Shown: positions 8,113 to 18,767 of the stretch, piece by piece
Numbering within the stretch: the stretch's first letter is position 1
How the letters are laid out: the number at the start of each line of letters is the position of its first letter
Source of the DNA: Candidatus Omnitrophota bacterium
Lineage (GTDB): Bacteria > Omnitrophota > Gorgyraeia > Gygaellales > Profunditerraquicolaceae
Assembly: GCA_028712505.1 (NCBI GenBank)
Contig: JAQTQC010000004.1
Coordinates: forward strand, 1-39,724
DNA length: 39,724 bases
Direction of reading: 5' to 3'
The notes under the pieces: generated by a model
The model's database searches: none
The model's input: only the letters and a program-made list of their open reading frames with translations
What the model was told of the DNA's origin: nothing
Made by a program: the position numbers and the translations under genes

Positions 8113-9343
8113 TGTGCATGATTTTGAAGATGTAAAAATTCCGATTGGTCCTCAGCACCCGGCTTTAAAAGAACCGGAGAGTTTTTTGATAAGTTTGCGC
8201 GGAGAGAAGATAACTGCTTCCAGCGTAAGATTGGGTTACAATCACCGGGGAATAGAAAAAGCCTGCGAAGAGAGGACGTATACCCAAGGACTATACCTTA
8301 TTGAGCGGATCTGCGGTATTTGTTCACATTCCCATTCTACTTGTTTTGTGCAGGCGGTAGAGGAGATTGCTGGTATTGAAATAACAGCCCGCGCTAAATA
8401 TCTGCGTACGTTGATCGGCGAGCTGGAGCGTATACATAGCCATCTTTTGTGGTTAGGCGTAGCCGGGCATGAAATTGGTTTTGATACTTTGCTTATGTAT
8501 ACCTGGCGCGACCGTGAAGTAGTGATGGACCTTTTAGCAACACTTACCGGGAATAGAGTAAACTATGGAATTAATACTGTTGGAGGGGTAAGGCGCGATA
8601 TCAGTCATAAACAAAAAGAAGAAGTTTTAAAGGCAATAGATATATTAGAGGAGAGGACTAAATACTATATCGATCTTGCTAAGGGTGAAACTACCTTAAT
8701 TAAACGTTTGCAAGGAGTAGGGGTATTATCTCATGAAGATGCTGAAAAGTTAGATGCGGTTGGTCCTACCGCGCGCGCCTCAGGCATTGAACGGGATGTG
8801 CGCAAAGACGATCCTTATGCGGCTTACGGGGAATTGGATTTTAAGGTAATTAGCGTCAATAGCTGTGATGTCTATGGCCGTACCCTGGTGCGTTTAGGAG
8901 AATTGATGGAATCTTTTAGTCTGGTGCGTCAGGTTATCCGCAAAATTCCTGACGGATCGATTCTAGTAAAATCGGCCCGCAAGGTACCGGCAGGCGAAGC
9001 AGTAAGCCGTTATGAAGCACCCCGGGGGGAGGATCTTCATTATGTGCGTGCTAATGGCACAGAAAAGCCCGACAGGGTAAAAGTAAGGGCGCCCACCTTA
9101 GCGAATATCCAGTCAGTTTCTAAAATGCTTGAAGACAGATACCTGGCGGATATGCCTATAGTAATAGCGGCGATTGATCCGTGTTTTTCCTGCACGGATA
9201 GGTTGGTAGCTGTTCGGGATACAAAGAACAAGGGCAGTAACACCGTGGTTTGGGAGACTATTCGGCTTCAGGGGATCGAGTGGTATAAAAACAAGGGAAT
9301 AGATTTTACCTCTTTAAACGAGAAGCTAACTAAACTATCTTAG
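8105..9343 (+). CDS. [NiFe] hydrogenase large subunit (group 4, NuoD-like)
   Basis: 412 residues from ATG 8105, chosen because AAGGAGG (8092-8098) lies just upstream and the N-terminus then reads VKIPIGPQHPALKEPE as in the family. In-frame sequence continues upstream to 8012 but inside the previous gene. Both CxxC pairs that hold Ni and Fe are present: ERICGICSHSH (about residues 72-75) and DPCFSCTDR (C360, C363), so this is a true [NiFe] hydrogenase rather than complex I or an Ehr protein. By analogy with E. coli HycE, maturation should cut after the Arg of CTDR (R366) and remove a 46-residue tail. The protease gene lies at 10629. Confidence 0.93.
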   Translation: MHDVHDFEDVKIPIGPQHPALKEPESFLISLRGEKITASSVRLGYNHRGIEKACEERTYTQGLYLIERICGICSHSHSTCFVQAVEEIAGIEITARAKYLRTLIGELERIHSHLLWLGVAGHEIGFDTLLMYTWRDREVVMDLLATLTGNRVNYGINTVGGVRRDISHKQKEEVLKAIDILEERTKYYIDLAKGETTLIKRLQGVGVLSHEDAEKLDAVGPTARASGIERDVRKDDPYAAYGELDFKVISVNSCDVYGRTLVRLGELMESFSLVRQVIRKIPDGSILVKSARKVPAGEAVSRYEAPRGEDLHYVRANGTEKPDRVKVRAPTLANIQSVSKMLEDRYLADMPIVIAAIDPCFSCTDRLVAVRDTKNKGSNTVVWETIRLQGIEWYKNKGIDFTSLNEKLTKLS

Positions 9344-9344
9344 C

Positions 9345-10286
9345 ATGCTTAAAGCACTTTTTCATATTTTGATTTTCCCGGGATTGTCATTCCTTTTTGT
9401 GTTCGGGTTTTTTGCCGAATATGTTGACAGGAAGCTTTATGCCCGGTTACAAAATAGAATCGGGCCGCCGTGGTTTCAACCACTGGCTGATTTTATTAAA
9501 TTAATCAGTAAGCAAGAAATAATCCCCGAAGAAGCGGATAATAATGTCTTTAAACTGATGCCGCTACTTGCACTTGCCGCCTCATCCGTAGCTATTCTTT
9601 ATATACCTATATCGGGCGAGCGTTCAGTATTTTCTTTTAATGGGGATGTGATCGTTGTCCTGTATCTTTTGACTATTCCGACTTTTGCTTATTTTCTGGG
9701 TGGCTGGTATTCAAGAAGTGTCTATTCGATGATTGGGGCAGTACGTTCTCTGACCCAATTATTTGCTTATGAAGTCCCCTTGTTCTTATGTATTCTTGCC
9801 TCGGCAATGCTTGCTGATACTTGGTCATTGAGTGGAATAGCGGCATTCTATAATCAGCATATCGGTTATTGGTTTTGTAATATTATCGGATTTGTAGTTG
9901 CTTTGATTTGCCTTTTGGGTAAACTTGAGAAGGTGCCCTTTGATATCCCGGAGGCGGAAACTGAAATCGTAGCAGGGAGTTTTACCGAATACAACGGAAG
10001 ACTGCTGGCGTTTATCCGTATGTCTTTTAACGTTGAAATGGTGGTCGGTGCTTCATTGCTTGCCGCGGTATTCTTGCCATTTGGCCTTAACCTTGCTCCC
10101 GCAGGGGTATTGATATGTTATTTAATCCAGGTTTTGATTATTATCGTGGCAATTTCCTTCTTGCGTACGTTATTTGCGCGCTTGCGCCTGGATCAGATGA
10201 TTAACTTCTGTTGGAAGTACCTTGCGCCTTTAGCATTCTTACAGGTTTTATTTAATCTTACCTTGAAGGTGGTGTTGCCAAGATGA
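9345..10286 (+). CDS. NuoH-like membrane anchor subunit
   Basis: 313 residues, about eight membrane helices. Typical NuoH/HycD features: ERK-like YVDRKLYARLQNRIGPPW near residue 30, and the acidic loop KVPFDIPEAETEIVAG (about residues 195-210) with SFTEYNG behind it. This subunit anchors the peripheral arm and lies at the interface where redox energy is passed to the antiporter chain. It starts one base after the large-subunit stop and overlaps the ferredoxin-like gene. Confidence 0.9.
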   Translation: MLKALFHILIFPGLSFLFVFGFFAEYVDRKLYARLQNRIGPPWFQPLADFIKLISKQEIIPEEADNNVFKLMPLLALAASSVAILYIPISGERSVFSFNGDVIVVLYLLTIPTFAYFLGGWYSRSVYSMIGAVRSLTQLFAYEVPLFLCILASAMLADTWSLSGIAAFYNQHIGYWFCNIIGFVVALICLLGKLEKVPFDIPEAETEIVAGSFTEYNGRLLAFIRMSFNVEMVVGASLLAAVFLPFGLNLAPAGVLICYLIQVLIIIVAISFLRTLFARLRLDQMINFCWKYLAPLAFLQVLFNLTLKVVLPR

Positions 10287-10660
10287 GCAGACCGGGGAAG
10301 ATAACCAGGCTTCTTATACAGTCGTTGTTTAAAAAACCAGCTACGGTAAACTATCCTGCTAAAAGATCGGGTATGCCTGAAGGGTTCCGCGGAAAACTGA
10401 AGTTTAACCCTCAGATGTGCATTGGTTGCAAGATGTGCATGCGCGATTGTCCCTCAGGCGCAATAGAAATCAGGAAAATCGGCGAGAAACAATTTGAGGC
10501 GGAAGTCAATTTGGCTAAATGTATCTACTGCGGCCAATGTGTGGATTCCTGTCTTAAGCACGCTCTTGAAATTACCGCCGAATTTGAACTTGCCAAATTA
10601 GATCCCGCGCAATTAAAGGTTATTCTCAATGTCGTCAATAAAGATAGTCTTGAAGAGTAG
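10283..10660 (+). CDS. NuoI/HycB-type 2[4Fe-4S] ferredoxin subunit
   Basis: 125 residues with two CxxCxxCxxxC motifs: CIGCKMCMRDCP (about residues 46-57) and CIYCGQCVDSC (about 80-90). It would take electrons from soluble ferredoxin and deliver them to the NuoB-like small subunit. ATG 10283 overlaps the NuoH stop; its 3' end overlaps the peptidase gene by 32 nt. It is the last structural gene of the hydrogenase. Confidence 0.92.
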   Translation: MSRPGKITRLLIQSLFKKPATVNYPAKRSGMPEGFRGKLKFNPQMCIGCKMCMRDCPSGAIEIRKIGEKQFEAEVNLAKCIYCGQCVDSCLKHALEITAEFELAKLDPAQLKVILNVVNKDSLEE

Positions 10661-11147
10661 ATTAAAGAATGCCCAAAGGGTTGCCGTGTTAGGAATTGGC
10701 TCTCTTTTAAGGGCTGACGATGCGGCAGGTGTGATTATTGCCAAAGAGCTTAAGGTTCAGATTAAAGATAACAATAAGAAAAACAGGCTGAAGTTTTTTT
10801 TAGGCGAAACTGCCCCTGAAAATTTAACCGGCCAGATAAAAAAGTTTAAACCTACTCATTTGATTATCATTGACGCGGTGGATTTTCATTTAAAACCCGG
10901 GTCTTTAAGGATAGTCAATATTTCTACAGAGGCGGGAGCGTCTTTTTCTACGCACAGAGTCCCAGTCGGGGTCCTCCGGGATTATTTGTATAAATCTCTT
11001 TCTTGTGAAACTATACTTATCGGGATGCAGCCTGGTTCTATGGAATTTTGCGGTTGTCTTTCTCCGGGTGTAGAAGAAGCAATCCAGGCAGCCGGCAATG
11101 AAATCGGGGAAGTCTTGAAGGATTTTGTACTTTCGCCAAGAGTTTAA
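10629..11147 (+). CDS. Hydrogenase maturation endopeptidase (HycI/HyaD family, M52)
   Basis: 172 residues. The N-terminal VLGIGSLLRADDAAGV matches the GxGN.l..DDG.G motif of the family, with the Asp that senses nickel in the precursor. A second Asp is in IIDAVDF (about residue 80) and the His in FSTHRVP (about 106) completes the metal-binding set. It would remove the C-terminal tail of the large subunit at 8105. The Asn of the usual GN is Ser here. The start at ATG 10629 lies within the upstream gene, preceded by AAAGG; the overlap suggests coupled translation. Confidence 0.88.
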   Translation: MSSIKIVLKSRLKNAQRVAVLGIGSLLRADDAAGVIIAKELKVQIKDNNKKNRLKFFLGETAPENLTGQIKKFKPTHLIIIDAVDFHLKPGSLRIVNISTEAGASFSTHRVPVGVLRDYLYKSLSCETILIGMQPGSMEFCGCLSPGVEEAIQAAGNEIGEVLKDFVLSPRV

Positions 11148-11193
11148 TCAGGGGCTCAATTTAAAACTGTACTTATGACGTAAGAGGGAATGT

Positions 11194-12492
11194 ATGTGCT
11201 ATACAATACCGGCGATAGTGGAAGATGTTCATAAAGGAAAAGCTACCATTTCTTATTTTGGTGAGCGAAAGGAAGCTATCTGTGAGTTTAGGCAGTTATT
11301 TCCGGGTGATTATGTATATGTGCAGGGTGGGTATGTAGTGGAAAAGATTTCACCGGTTCAGGCGCAGAAGACTCTTAAGGCATGGAAAGATGTTTTCTTC
11401 GAGTTAAGAAAGATTGATGCGGTTTCAGCAGCGCTGGATAGCAACGACATAAGTCCTAATCGTATCCTGCAGGAAATACTTGAGCGTGCGCGTGAAAATA
11501 TTATTCCTTCTAAAGAAGAAGCGCTGTATTTGTTAAACCTCGAAGATGCGTCTAGCCGGCTGTTGGTTCGCCGCAGCGCCAATTATCTAAGACAACGGTA
11601 CCATAATAATTCCTGTTGTGTGCACGGGATCCTTGAGATATCCAATATCTGCATCAGGGATTGCGGTTATTGCGGAATTTCTTCTTCCAGCGGAGCTGTG
11701 CGTTATCGTATGAGTCTTGACGAGATAATCGCGGCGGCAGGGGAGGCGATCAATAAGTTTGGTTTTAAATCATTGGTCCTGCAGTCTGGAGAAGAATGCG
11801 GGTATTCGCTTGATGAGCTGGCGAATATTGTAGTAAGCATCAAGAAAAAATTCCCGGTGCTTATTTTCATCAGTTTCGGCGAGATTGGCATCGATGGGTT
11901 AAAACAGTTGTATGCTGCCGGTAGCCGTGGCCTTTTACTCCGTTTTGAAACTTCCAATCCAGTGCTTTATGAAAAGTTACATCCTGGATGCAATTTGAAT
12001 TCGCGCCTTGATCATTTAAAGGCAGCATATGAGATGGGGTATCTTATTATAACCGGCGGTCTTATCGGGCTTCCTGGATCTAGCAGGGAGGATTTAGTAA
12101 ATGACATCATTTTAGCCTCTTCATTACATGCCGAGATGTTTAGTTTCGGGCCATTTCTGCCGCATCCCTCTACTTTATTAGCAGATTTTCCTGCTCCTGT
12201 TGAACAGGATGTGCTCGGGGTGTTGTCGCTGGCGCGTCTGATGTGCGCGGAAAAGGCAAAAATTCTGGTCACTACTGCGTATGAAACTCTTAGCCCTTCT
12301 GCCCGGCAGAATGGCTTGATATCCGGAGGTAATTCTATTATGGTCAATGTTACTCCTGTAAAATATCGTTCGCTTTATAATATTTATCCTCATCGGGCCC
12401 ATGAAGGAGAAACGCTTGCCCGGCAGGTCAGACAGGCGCTTGTTATGTTGAGATCCCTTGGTCGCGGTCCAACAGATTTAGGAAGTAACTAA
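11194..12492 (+). CDS. hydE: HypC-like domain fused to HydE-type radical SAM maturase
   Basis: 432 residues. Residues 1-78 look like HypC/HupF: M-C2 start (the Cys is essential in HypC), FGERKEAIC, then GDYVYVQGGYVVEKIS and QAQKTL. Residues about 140-432 are HydE: radical SAM motif CIRDCGYC (C153, C157, C160), LQSGEE, RFETSNPVLYEKLHP, GLIGLPG, PHPSTLL and a C-terminal NVTPVKYR. HydE acts in building the H-cluster diiron subsite of [FeFe] hydrogenase, while HypC hands the Fe(CN)2CO unit to [NiFe] hydrogenase. A fusion of the two is odd. The gene sits directly behind the [NiFe] operon, and ATG 11194 follows AGAGGGA. BioB was considered and rejected because of the HydE-specific motifs. Confidence 0.87.
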   Translation: MCYTIPAIVEDVHKGKATISYFGERKEAICEFRQLFPGDYVYVQGGYVVEKISPVQAQKTLKAWKDVFFELRKIDAVSAALDSNDISPNRILQEILERARENIIPSKEEALYLLNLEDASSRLLVRRSANYLRQRYHNNSCCVHGILEISNICIRDCGYCGISSSSGAVRYRMSLDEIIAAAGEAINKFGFKSLVLQSGEECGYSLDELANIVVSIKKKFPVLIFISFGEIGIDGLKQLYAAGSRGLLLRFETSNPVLYEKLHPGCNLNSRLDHLKAAYEMGYLIITGGLIGLPGSSREDLVNDIILASSLHAEMFSFGPFLPHPSTLLADFPAPVEQDVLGVLSLARLMCAEKAKILVTTAYETLSPSARQNGLISGGNSIMVNVTPVKYRSLYNIYPHRAHEGETLARQVRQALVMLRSLGRGPTDLGSN

Positions 12493-12499
12493 AGAGTAA

Positions 12500-12527
12500 T
12501 TGACAAACGCCAGATTTATGGTAATAT
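12500..12527 (+). promoter_or_regulatory. Sigma-70-type promoter for the atp operon
   Basis: A perfect TTGACA (12500-12505) is followed after 16 nt by TAATAT (12522-12527). It lies just after the hydE stop and before the atp leader, so the ATP synthase operon should have its own transcript starting near 12534. Confidence 0.7.
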
Positions 12528-12568
12528 GTCAGTTGCTTACAAGAGGGTAATGCAGTTATTGACTAACA

Positions 12569-12611
12569 GACGTCTTAGGTCCAGAATTGGATAGAAGACG
12601 TCGATTTTTTT
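12569..12611 (+). terminator. Terminator-like hairpin in the atp operon leader (possible attenuator)
   Basis: GACGTCTT (12569-12576) pairs exactly with AAGACGTC (12595-12602). GGTCC/GGAT-type pairing extends the loop region, and a run of seven T follows (12605-12611). The hairpin lies downstream of the promoter at 12500 and 12 nt before the first gene, so it sits inside the leader RNA. It could cut transcription early under some conditions. I recognise no ligand-binding or peptide-leader element. Confidence 0.65.
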
Positions 12612-12622
12612 ATAGGCACTTT

Positions 12623-12853
12623 ATGCAGAAAGAAGATCTTTACAAGGGTATAAAAACTGTAGGTTTTGTTTCGTTTATCCCTTTTATGCTTGCTGCCGGA
12701 CCACTTTCAGGTTATTTTGTAGGTGATTTTCTGCAAAAGAAGTTTAATTTATCGCGCTGGATAGTGCTGTTCGGTATTGTTTTTGGTTTTCTGGCGGCAA
12801 TTATCGAGATTGTCAAGATTTTAAAAGCTATTGGCAGGGTGAGTAAAAAATGA
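12623..12853 (+). CDS. atpI: AtpI/AtpZ-like F0F1 ATP synthase accessory protein
   Basis: 76 residues from ATG 12623 with two membrane helices (about residues 13-33 and 45-68) and a GPLSGYFVGDFLQKKF loop typical of AtpI/AtpZ. An in-frame TTG at 12587 lies inside the terminator-like stem and is rejected as the start. AtpI-type proteins help assemble the c-ring and have been linked to Mg2+ handling. First gene of the atp operon; it overlaps atpB by ATGA. Confidence 0.75.
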   Translation: MQKEDLYKGIKTVGFVSFIPFMLAAGPLSGYFVGDFLQKKFNLSRWIVLFGIVFGFLAAIIEIVKILKAIGRVSKK

Positions 12854-13608
12854 ATGAAAACAGCGGCATCCCGGAATTACCAAACATTTTTACGATTTTA
12901 GCCGATAAATTCCCCGGGAATCCATTCTTTAAGTTTATTCATCTCTGGGAAAATGTCGGTTTTTCCCTGTTTATTGTCTTGATTTTGGGAATCCTGGGTT
13001 TTTTCGCCTGCAGGAGAAAGGGTCTTATACCCGCTACCCGATTACAGACAGCAGTTGAGATGATTGTTGAAGGTCTGGATGATTTTGTCTGTGGGATCAT
13101 GGGGCCAAAAGGAAAGAGATTTACGCCTTTTATCGGCACTCTGTTTATCTATATTCTTTGCATGAATCTTTCGGGTTTAATCCCGTTTATAAAGTCTTCT
13201 ACTGCCAGCTGGTCAACAACTTTGGCTCTGGCGCTGTGTGTATTTTTCTACGTGCAGTATACAGCTATAAAAGAGTTAGGTTTTTTAGGTTATTTGGACC
13301 ACCTGGCAGGCCAGCAGAGAGGGGTTTTGGCTTTTACGATTATTCTGCCGTTATTTATGTTAATCCTGCATATACTTACTGAGCTAATCCGTCCGATAAG
13401 CTTGTCTTTACGTTTACGCGGGAATATCTGGGGGGATGAAGTTTTGATTTCCCTGCTTGCTGGGTTCGGGATTAAAGGTTTGCCTTTGTTGTTTTTTAAT
13501 ATGTTAATGGGGATATTGGCAGCGGTTGTCCAGGCTTCGGTTTTTTGCCTGTTGACTACAATTTATCTGGCGCTTGTTTTAAGTCACGAAGAAGAAATCA
13601 TAGAGTAA
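12850..13608 (+). CDS. atpB: F0F1 ATP synthase subunit a
   Basis: 252 residues with about six membrane helices. The key segment ELIRPISLSLRLRGNIWGDE (about residues 178-197) carries the essential Arg that faces the c-ring; the usual LRLFGN reads LRLRGN here. Subunit a forms the two ion half-channels. It overlaps atpI and is followed by a 56-nt gap holding a small GCCC-TTGT-GGGC hairpin (13641-13652) before the atpE ribosome site. Confidence 0.92.
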   Translation: MNENSGIPELPNIFTILADKFPGNPFFKFIHLWENVGFSLFIVLILGILGFFACRRKGLIPATRLQTAVEMIVEGLDDFVCGIMGPKGKRFTPFIGTLFIYILCMNLSGLIPFIKSSTASWSTTLALALCVFFYVQYTAIKELGFLGYLDHLAGQQRGVLAFTIILPLFMLILHILTELIRPISLSLRLRGNIWGDEVLISLLAGFGIKGLPLLFFNMLMGILAAVVQASVFCLLTTIYLALVLSHEEEIIE

Positions 13609-13664
13609 AACCCTGCGCTTATAAGGTGTTGCGCGGATGTGCCCTTGTGGGCTAGGAGGATAAT

Positions 13665-13892
13665 ATGGATGTGAAAGTAGCATTGGATTTAGGTTCGGCA
13701 ATAGCTTTAGGTGTCGCGGCATTTGGTTCGGCAATAGCTTTAGGTATTGCGGTAGCTTCGGCTATGGGCGCAATCGGCAGGCAGCCGGAGGCATCGAATA
13801 AAATAATGACTAGCATGATTATCGGCTGTGCTTTTATCGAAGCGATTACCATTTATGTACTGGTGTTTGCTTTTATGTATACCGGCAAATAA
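13665..13892 (+). CDS. atpE: F0F1 ATP synthase subunit c (predicted proton type)
   Basis: 75 residues, two helices joined by the conserved RQPEA loop (R39-A43). The ion-binding acid is E59 in CAFIEAITIY. The ligands that mark Na+-type rings (Gln 13 residues before the loop Arg, and Ser-Thr after the Glu) are replaced by L26, A60 and I61, so H+ is the likely coupling ion. TAGGAGGA (13653-13660) gives a strong ribosome site. A 21-bp stretch at 13692-13712 recurs exactly at 13725-13745, 33 bp later, encoding two copies of GSAIALG in helix 1. Confidence 0.93.
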   Translation: MDVKVALDLGSAIALGVAAFGSAIALGIAVASAMGAIGRQPEASNKIMTSMIIGCAFIEAITIYVLVFAFMYTGK

Positions 13893-13914
13893 ATTCAAGA
13901 GGAGATAAGATAGC

Positions 13915-14409
13915 GTGGGAATTTTAAAGATGCTTAGCGCAAGCGAAATATTCGCGCAGGTTTTAAGTTTCTTCCTGCTCTTGTTTTTGTTGAAGATATT
14001 TGTCTGGAAGAAGATCCTTAATCTTCTAGATCAGCGTAAAGATAGAATCCGCTCTGAATTCGATAAGATTGAGAATGAGAAACTTGAAATCAGCAAGCTG
14101 AAAGCTGATTACGAATCTAAAATGCTGTCTATCCATGAGCAGGCTGAAGTAAAAATCAAAGAGGCGATTGAAGAGGGCAGGAAGTTAAACGCCCAGATGC
14201 GTAAACAGGCTCATGAAGACGCCCAGGATATCATTAATGATGCGCGTAAGCAGGTGAAGCACGAAATTTCCCAGGTGCAGGAAAAGCTAAAAGACAGAAT
14301 CGTGGATATTGCTTTAGATGCTGCCAGGAATGTAATCCAGGAGAAGCTTACCGAGGATGGCGACCGTAAGATAGTGGAAGATTTTATTAAAGAAATGGAA
14401 GATGTTTAG
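13915..14409 (+). CDS. atpF: F0F1 ATP synthase subunit b
   Basis: 164 residues: one N-terminal membrane helix (about residues 10-30, LSFFLLLFLLKIFVWKKI) and a long charged helix typical of the peripheral stalk (coiled coil about 40-130). The GTG start at 13915 follows AGAGGAGAT (13898-13906); ATG 13930 is a possible alternative five codons in. It links F0 to F1 through the delta subunit encoded next. Confidence 0.9.
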   Translation: MGILKMLSASEIFAQVLSFFLLLFLLKIFVWKKILNLLDQRKDRIRSEFDKIENEKLEISKLKADYESKMLSIHEQAEVKIKEAIEEGRKLNAQMRKQAHEDAQDIINDARKQVKHEISQVQEKLKDRIVDIALDAARNVIQEKLTEDGDRKIVEDFIKEMEDV

Positions 14410-14958
14410 ATGATCAGGGATAAAGTGGTTGTCAGCAGGTACGCGGAAGCCTTCATAAGTTTGGCGCGGGAGAATTGCGGGCTAGATAAGGCTTTAGAAG
14501 ATTTGGTGATTGTAAAGAATATCATCCGTGATAACCCGGGTTTTAGCGAGTTGATGCATAATCCCGAGATTTCATATGCTGAAAAATGCATAATTATTGA
14601 TGCGGCGATAAAAGACGGGCTTTCAGACGAGATACGCAATTTCTTGAAACTCCTTATCGAAAAAAAACGTTTTGATATATTCCTGGATGCCGCCGAATAC
14701 CTGCGTGCAAAATACTCCCATCTTGGCCAGGTGGATGTATTGTTGAAGACTGCTTTTCCCCTTGAGCTGGACCTGATTAAGAAGATTGAAGCTGTTTTAA
14801 AAAAGAAGCTTAAGAAGGATTTAAGGTTTTATATTGATTTAGACGGTAGCCTTCTGGGCGGGGTACAGGTAGTTATCGGGAATACAATTATTGATGGTTC
14901 AGTGGCAAAGAGGCTCAGTGAATTGAAAGAAAAACTTGTTGCGGTAAGTATTGCATAG
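14410..14958 (+). CDS. atpH: F0F1 ATP synthase subunit delta
   Basis: 182 residues, normal length. The N-terminal RYAEAFISLARE and the C-terminal LLGGVQVVIGNTIIDGSVAKRLSELKEKL are signatures of AtpH/OSCP. It caps F1 and binds subunit b. It follows the atpF stop with no gap. Confidence 0.92.
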   Translation: MIRDKVVVSRYAEAFISLARENCGLDKALEDLVIVKNIIRDNPGFSELMHNPEISYAEKCIIIDAAIKDGLSDEIRNFLKLLIEKKRFDIFLDAAEYLRAKYSHLGQVDVLLKTAFPLELDLIKKIEAVLKKKLKKDLRFYIDLDGSLLGGVQVVIGNTIIDGSVAKRLSELKEKLVAVSIA

Positions 14959-14975
14959 CTTGAGGAAGGTGGAGA

Positions 14976-16499
14976 ATGGTTTTAAAACCGGAAGAAGTTA
15001 CTTCTGTAATCAAGAAAGAGCTGGAAAAATATAAAACCCGTTTGCGTACAGAGTCTATAGGTACGGTTATCCAGGTGGGAGATACTATTGCACGTGTTTA
15101 TGGATTGGATGATGTAATGATGGGAGAGCTGGTGCAGTTTTCCGATAATATCATGGGAATGGTTTTAAACCTGGAAGAGGATAGCGCAGGCGTAGTAATT
15201 TTTGGTACAGATAATCCTGATCAAAGTATCCGGGAGGGGGATATTGTTAAATGTACCGGTAAGATTGTGCAGGTTCCGGTAGGGGAGGAGCTTGTTGGCA
15301 GGGTGGTTAATGGCTTGGGTAGGCCGATCGACGGCAAGGGACAGATCAATACTCAAAAGTTCAGACCGATAGAATCCAGTGCCCCTAATGTAGTAGAACG
15401 GCAGCCGGTAAATCAGCCTTTGCAGACCGGGGTAAAAGCCATAGATGCTATGACTCCTATCGGCCGCGGCCAACGTGAATTGATTATCGGAGACCGTCAG
15501 ACCGGCAAAACCGCTATTGCCATAGACACAATCATTAATCAAAAAGGAAAAGATGTTTACTGTATTTATTGTGCCATCGGCCAGAAATTATCCAGTGTGG
15601 TTGCGGTAAATGAGGTGCTTAAAAAACATGGGGCGATGGATTACACTACTATTGTCAGCGCTTCCAGCCGCGCTTCAGCAAGCTTGCAATACCTTGCGCC
15701 TTATGCGGCAACAGCCATGGCGGAAGAATTTATGTATTCCGGAAAACATGTTCTGGTGATTTATGATGATTTGTCTAAACATGCCCAGGCCTACCGGCAG
15801 TTGTCTTTACTTTTGAGGCGCCCTCCGGGAAGAGAGGCATATCCGGGAGATATATTTTATCTGCATTCAAGGCTTCTGGAGAGATCGGCTAAATTAAATG
15901 ATAAATTAGGGGCAGGCTCTATAACCGCTATCCCCATTGTTGAAACCCAGGCTGGAGATATATCCAGCTATATCCCTACCAATGTGATTTCTATTACTGA
16001 TGGCCAGATCTATCTGGAAAGTGATTTGTTTTATGCTGGGGTGCGGCCTGCGGTAAATGTAGGCTTATCAGTATCCCGCGTCGGAGGTAAGGCGCAGAGT
16101 AAGGCTATGCGTCAGGTTGCTTCAAAGCTAAGGCTGGATCTTGCACAATACCGTGAACTGGTGACTTTTACTCAATTCGGTACGGATTTAGATAAAACTA
16201 CACGCAGTCAGCTTACCCGTGGCGAAAGGATGGTGGAGATTTTAAAGCAGGTGCAGTATGAGCCGCTTGATACAGCCAGCCAGGTAGTTATTATTTACGC
16301 CGGCATTAATGGATATCTTGACGATTTAGCGGTTAGTGCGGTTAGAAAATTCGAAGTCTATCTTTATAAATTTATCGAAAAGAATTATTCCGGGTTTATA
16401 CAGGAGATAGAATCAAGGAATGATTTAGACTCAGATTTAAGAAACAAGTTAGACAAGTTAATTGTTGATTCTAAAAAAGAATTCTTAAGCCAATCTTAG
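14976..16499 (+). CDS. atpA: F0F1 ATP synthase subunit alpha
   Basis: 507 residues, full length. Walker [11 protein letters not shown] at about residues 172-181; other family motifs include [23 protein letters not shown] and the signature [19 protein letters not shown]. The alpha subunit binds nucleotide in non-catalytic sites and alternates with beta in the F1 head. GGAAGGTGGAGA precedes ATG 14976. Confidence 0.97.
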   Translation: MVLKPEEVTSVIKKELEKYKTRLRTESIGTVIQVGDTIARVYGLDDVMMGELVQFSDNIMGMVLNLEEDSAGVVIFGTDNPDQSIREGDIVKCTGKIVQVPVGEELVGRVVNGLGRPIDGKGQINTQKFRPIESSAPNVVERQPVNQPLQTGVKAIDAMTPIGRGQRELIIGDRQTGKTAIAIDTIINQKGKDVYCIYCAIGQKLSSVVAVNEVLKKHGAMDYTTIVSASSRASASLQYLAPYAATAMAEEFMYSGKHVLVIYDDLSKHAQAYRQLSLLLRRPPGREAYPGDIFYLHSRLLERSAKLNDKLGAGSITAIPIVETQAGDISSYIPTNVISITDGQIYLESDLFYAGVRPAVNVGLSVSRVGGKAQSKAMRQVASKLRLDLAQYRELVTFTQFGTDLDKTTRSQLTRGERMVEILKQVQYEPLDTASQVVIIYAGINGYLDDLAVSAVRKFEVYLYKFIEKNYSGFIQEIESRNDLDSDLRNKLDKLIVDSKKEFLSQS

Positions 16500-16502
16500 A
16501 AT

Positions 16503-18762
<2,260 letters not shown>

Positions 18763-18767
18763 GGAAG

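Noticed and set aside
1350-10660. Respiratory complex I (Nuo)
   Set aside because: No NuoE/F/G accompany it, the large subunit carries both CxxC pairs of a [NiFe] site, and a hydrogenase endopeptidase follows.
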